Shown here one piece after another: positions 60,090 to 64,000 of a stretch of 64,000 nt of DNA (its first letter is position 1; every line of letters begins with the position of its first letter). The stretch covers positions 558,001-622,000 of the forward strand of contig JADJTD010000001.1 in NCBI GenBank assembly GCA_016711345.1. Reading direction: 5' to 3'. The notes below the pieces were generated by a model. It saw nothing but the letters and a program-made list of their open reading frames with translations. It had not been told where the DNA came from and made no database searches. A program made the translations under genes and the position numbers. This DNA comes from Chloracidobacterium sp. (GTDB lineage Bacteria; Acidobacteriota; Blastocatellia; Pyrinomonadales; Pyrinomonadaceae).

Positions 60090-63000
60090 ATGCAATATAA
60101 GGTTAGGCTTCGTTCGGCGGCGTTTTTGGGTTTTGCGGCGCTGGTGCTCATTGTGGGGATTATTTTTGCCGTGGCTTATTCGCCACGGCTTTCGTCTTTT
60201 TGGAAGCGAGTCTGACCGGAACACAGAGTTCCGCTGAACAACCTGTTGAACCGATCAAGGTCAAAACCAAAGAAGAAAAGAGCAAATCGAAATATGAGAT
60301 GTCGCTCAAGGTCGAGGAGTTTTGGAATGACCGCCTGACTTATCCGACCGGGCGTTTCGATCCCAAATGGCTGCGCGAGGCCGTCCAGCAAGATGCTCAA
60401 GTCGAACGCGCCGTTCCGGCAGGAATACAGATCGCGGCAGAAAACCGCGCAGCTTCACCGCTGGCGCTCGACCCAAATAGTTTCACAGCGCTCGGGCCAA
60501 AACCTAAACGCATGACAGGCTGCGCGGGTTGCTACGATTACGGCGTCACGCAAGGGCGCGTTAATGCCATCGCCATCGATCCGACAACGACAACGCAGGG
60601 CTCGATCGTTGCATACATTGCAAGCAACGGCGGTGGCGTTTGGAAAACGACGAACTGCTGCAGCGCGGCAACCACCTGGACATCGATGACCGACGATCCG
60701 CTCGTTTCAACAACCGGCGTCGGAACGCTGGCTATCGATCCTAATAACCACGACACGATCTACGCCGGAACGGGTGACCTGCGTTTTGGTTCGTTCTCGA
60801 TGGGAAGTCAGGGCATTCTCAAATCAACTGATGCAGGTGCGACTTGGACCGTGCTTGGAGCGAGCGTTTTCGGTCCGGCTTACACTCAGCCTGCCGGACA
60901 ATTTCCTCAATACGATGCCGTCGGAAAAGTTCGCGTCGATCCCAACAACAGCAACCGAGTGGTTGCCGGCACAAAGAAAGGCATCTTCCTTTCTTATGAT
61001 GGCGGAACAAATTGGACGGGCCCATGCGCGACAAATAGTTTCAGCACACAGCGGCAGGACACGACGGGACTTGAATTAAGCAATATGGGCGGCGGCGTGA
61101 CGCGCATCGTCGCCGCTGTCGGCCCGCGCGGTTTTGCAACGACGGTCCAAGTCGATCTAAATCAAAACGGCGCTAACGGACTCTATAAAAGTACAGTTCC
61201 CGCCAGCGGCTGTCCGACGGATTGGACACTTATTTCGCGCAATGACAACGGGTTTGTTTTTGGCAACGATCCGGGCAGCCCTTACCCGAGCGGAGCGTTA
61301 TTGAACGCGGGTTCCGGAACTGCATATGCTAATTCGACAACAGGCAATCAGCTTGGCCGCATCGACATCGCCGTGGCCCCGAGTAACGCGAATTACATTT
61401 ACGCTCAGGTCAGCTCAATTACGACTCAAAGCTCTTGCGGCGCGGCGGGATGTCAGCTTGGCGTTTGGTCGAGCATCGACGGAGGCACGACCTGGAGTTT
61501 TATGACCGGCTCATCCGGTCCATCATTGCGCGATTGCGATACCGGCGGAACTGCGAGCACTGGATCCAGTGTCGAAGGCAGCGGTGATTACAACCAGAAT
61601 TGGTACGACCAGGGACTCGTTGTAGATCCGAATGATCCTGACCGCATCTTCATGGACACGTATGACACGTGGCTCGCCACGCGAACGGGTTCGGCGTTTT
61701 ACAATGTCACTTGCGGATATACCGGCACGGCACTTTCTAACCACGTCGTCCATGTAGATCATCACGCATTGGCATTCGTGAACGGCTCATCGGACATCTT
61801 GCTCGAAGGCAGCGACGGCGGAATTTTTTCGACGTCAAATGCCTCGGCTGCGGCTAACGACACACTTCGCCCGACCTGGGTGAACATGGTCACTGGTATG
61901 AACACGATCGAATTTTATTCGGGCGATATAAGCGGAAATTTTGCAACCAGCTCTACGCCGCAGGCCGTCGGTGGCGCCCAGGATAACGGAGCAAGTTCGG
62001 TAACTTTTTCAGGTGGTGCTCCAACTGCCATTCAATGGCAAATGGGACTCGGAGGCGATGGGTTTTCGGGAATGATCAACTCAGTCGGTCAGGGAACGAC
62101 TGCCGCGCAGGGCGCCGTAACCGTCACTGGGGCAGGCACTATCGGTCAGACATTTAACATCGCCGGGCAGATTTTCACTTGGGCATCAACGCGGGCAGGC
62201 ACCGGTCAAGTCTCCGTAGGCACGAGTTCGACCACCGCAGCGACCAATATTCGCAGCGCCGTCAACGCTGATGTTAGCTCCATCGCGTATGCTACGGGCA
62301 GCGCTTCGAGTGTCACAATCAATGCGACCGTGCAGGGGGCGGGCGGCAACTCAATTCAGTTCGTCAACGGTAACAGTGCAAACCTGTCTTTCAATGGCTC
62401 TGGTACGCTGGGTGCAACTACACAGGGCGGAATGACGCAGACGGGCACCAATCAATCGGTCTTCTTCCAAGGGAACAACAGCGGCGGCTTGAGCCGCTGC
62501 GTCAATAACTGCACCAACTCTGGCTCCCTTTGGCAGAGCGTGCAGGGTGGCTGGACCGGCGATACACAGTCGTTCATTCTCCCCGTAAACCTTTTCCGCG
62601 GCGGCATTCCCGGCGGGAACGATTGTGTTAACGGCTGCGGTCGCCTGCTCGCTGCAACCACCCGGGTCTTCGAGACCGTCACGGCCAACGCCAATGCCAC
62701 TAATTCTGTCTTCTGGTACATCACAAACAACCCGACGACGCAAAATCTAACTAAGGGCACGCTCGGCAATCGTTCATTTATCACTCAGGTAAAATACTCG
62801 CCCAAATTTCAAAGTGTCGCGATCGTCGGCACGAACGATGGTAATGTGCAGATCGGGTTTAACCTTGGCACTGGCGTCGCAAATCAAGGCAACTGGATCA
62901 ACGTTACCGGTTCGAACGCGGTGTTGCCAAATCGCCCGATCCTCGGCGTCGCGCTAAGCCCCGGTGTTCCGGCTGCTAACGTTCCTGTTGGATATGCTGC

Positions 63001-64000
63001 AGTTGGCGGCTTTAATTTGAATACACCGACAACGCCCGGCCATGTTTTTCAAGTAAGCTGCACGGCTCTGTGTGCTTCGTTCACATGGCTTGATAAGAGC
63101 GGTAACCTTCCAAACATTCCGGTCGATTCGATAATCGTTAATCCAAATTTTCCGCAGCAGGTTTTTGCCGGTACGGATTTCGGACTTTATTTCACCAACG
63201 ACATCACTGCGGCATCGCCTCAATGGTTTCGGTTCAGCAACGGACTACCCGCCGTTATGATCTGGGATATGTCGATAGACCGGGGCAGCACGACGCTCTC
63301 GCTCTGGACACGCGGACGCGGAGCCTTTGCTTGGCCTCTGCCGCTCGGTCCGATCGGAACGCCCAGCGTTACACCGACGGCAACTCCAACAACTGCTCCA
63401 ACGGCAACGGCAACGAACACCGCGACAAATACACCGACGTTCACGCCGACAAGTACATCGACTAACACTCAAACAAATACGCCGACACCGACAGCAACCT
63501 CGACTGCACTTCCGGCATCGCCAACTCCTTCGCCTTCGATCAACGGAACGGTAACATATGGCAACTCGAATTCGGGGACGAAATTCATTTCAAATGCGAC
63601 TGTTGCCAGCACGGTAGGGTCGCCAAGCATTTCAGCAGTGACAGATGCTCCCGGCGCAACAGCCGGACAATATGTATTGACTGGATTTGGTCCAGGAAAC
63701 TACACGATCGGCGTAACCAAGACAACGGGACAAAACGGTGTCTCATCGCTCGATGCAGCGAGGATCGCCCAGCAGGTCGCCGGCATCCTAAATCTGACGA
63801 GCGATAATCAGAGGGCAACCGCCGACGTCAGTAACAACGGCGCTATCTCATCAAACGATGCGGCTCTGATCGCTAGATTTGCGGCCGGGATTGGCGCACC
63901 GATCGGAAACACAAACCAGTGGAGATTTTATGTTTCTCCGGGGCCGACATTCCCTGTTGGCTCATCACCTACAACACGGTCATACGTAGAGCCGATCGGT
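60090..64000 (+). CDS. Secreted BNR/VPS10-like propeller protein with TPT linker and dockerin-like module (family member 5; 5' frameshift, 3' truncated)
   Basis: A start at 60090 opens a signal sequence (SAAFLGFAALVLIVGIIFAVAYS) in one frame that ends at TGA 60213. The frame of the mature protein (SAEQPVEPIKVKTKEEK ...) is one base off and stays open to the window end, so a one-base indel in the T-run at 60197-60201 is likely. The mature part has BNR/sortilin-like blades (NGGGVWKTTN, GILKSTDAGATWTVLG, GVWSSIDGGTTWSFM, DPNDPDRIFMDTYDTWLA) as in GH74-type seven-bladed propellers. A Thr/Pro linker follows at ~63361-63535, then the shared module from 63538. No proof of glycosidase activity. Confidence 0.7.

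Noticed and set aside
60055..60237. 60-codon rightward frame at the BNR gene start
   Set aside because: Arg/Trp-rich shadow of the signal-sequence frame; the signal peptide reads properly in another frame.

Overview
The window looks like a chromosomal segment of an Acidobacteriota bacterium, most likely Blastocatellia/Pyrinomonadaceae-like. This is inferred from the mix of gene families (DUF1800/DUF1501 pair, TPT-linker dockerin proteins, DUF2270, ArsR-SRPBCC modules, a small microcompartment locus) and from dispersed palindromic intergenic repeats. It cannot be proved without a marker gene. Housekeeping genes (gyrA, uvrA, gpmA, folC, accD, tadA, dnaX, rex, ruvA, ruvB) lie on both strands between accessory blocks.

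Layout. 0-6.5 kb: a truncated gene, two PilZ proteins, gyrA, a secreted protein, and a scar joining a TonB fragment to an orphan antitoxin. 6.9-13.8 kb: uvrA, a YeiH-type transporter, gpmA, folC and accD, all leftward. 13.9-20 kb: a secreted dockerin-like protein, an IMPase/zinc-ribbon/DUF2270 cluster, tadA, aquaporin, two tRNA-Ser genes and an unlisted 59-residue gene. 20.1-24.3 kb: a 1405-residue secreted protein with InlB-type repeats, a seven-repeat delta-60 propeller, a TPT linker, a dockerin-like module and a terminal cohesin-like domain. 24.4-28.6 kb: a mobile patch with a PanA-type toxin-antitoxin pair, an IS1-family element, a class II tRNA with the odd anticodon GAU, and small unknown genes. 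28.6-32.8 kb: dnaX, then TPM, nucleotidyltransferase-like and LemA genes. 32.8-38 kb: a leftward bacterial microcompartment locus (class II aldolase, one BMC-H, three BMC-P, a TPR protein, a small Cys-rich protein) followed upstream by rex. 38.1-48 kb: ruvA, ruvB, an ArsR/SRPBCC operon and many small enzymes. 48.1-51.9 kb: a DUF1800/DUF1501 export pair. 53.4-64 kb: three more dockerin-module proteins in a row, one with twelve Fn3-like repeats, the last running off the window.

The strongest candidate for an undescribed system is the family of five secreted proteins sharing one C-terminal module of about 170-190 residues (an SGTVTYGN-start strand domain, a two-loop dockerin-like part, and a GEVSGNW-type end). 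One member also carries a cohesin-like domain, so a non-cellulosomal cohesin-dockerin surface assembly is possible. Second are the reduced microcompartment locus with duplicated dyads upstream of its aldolase gene, and the serine-type tRNA carrying an isoleucine anticodon.
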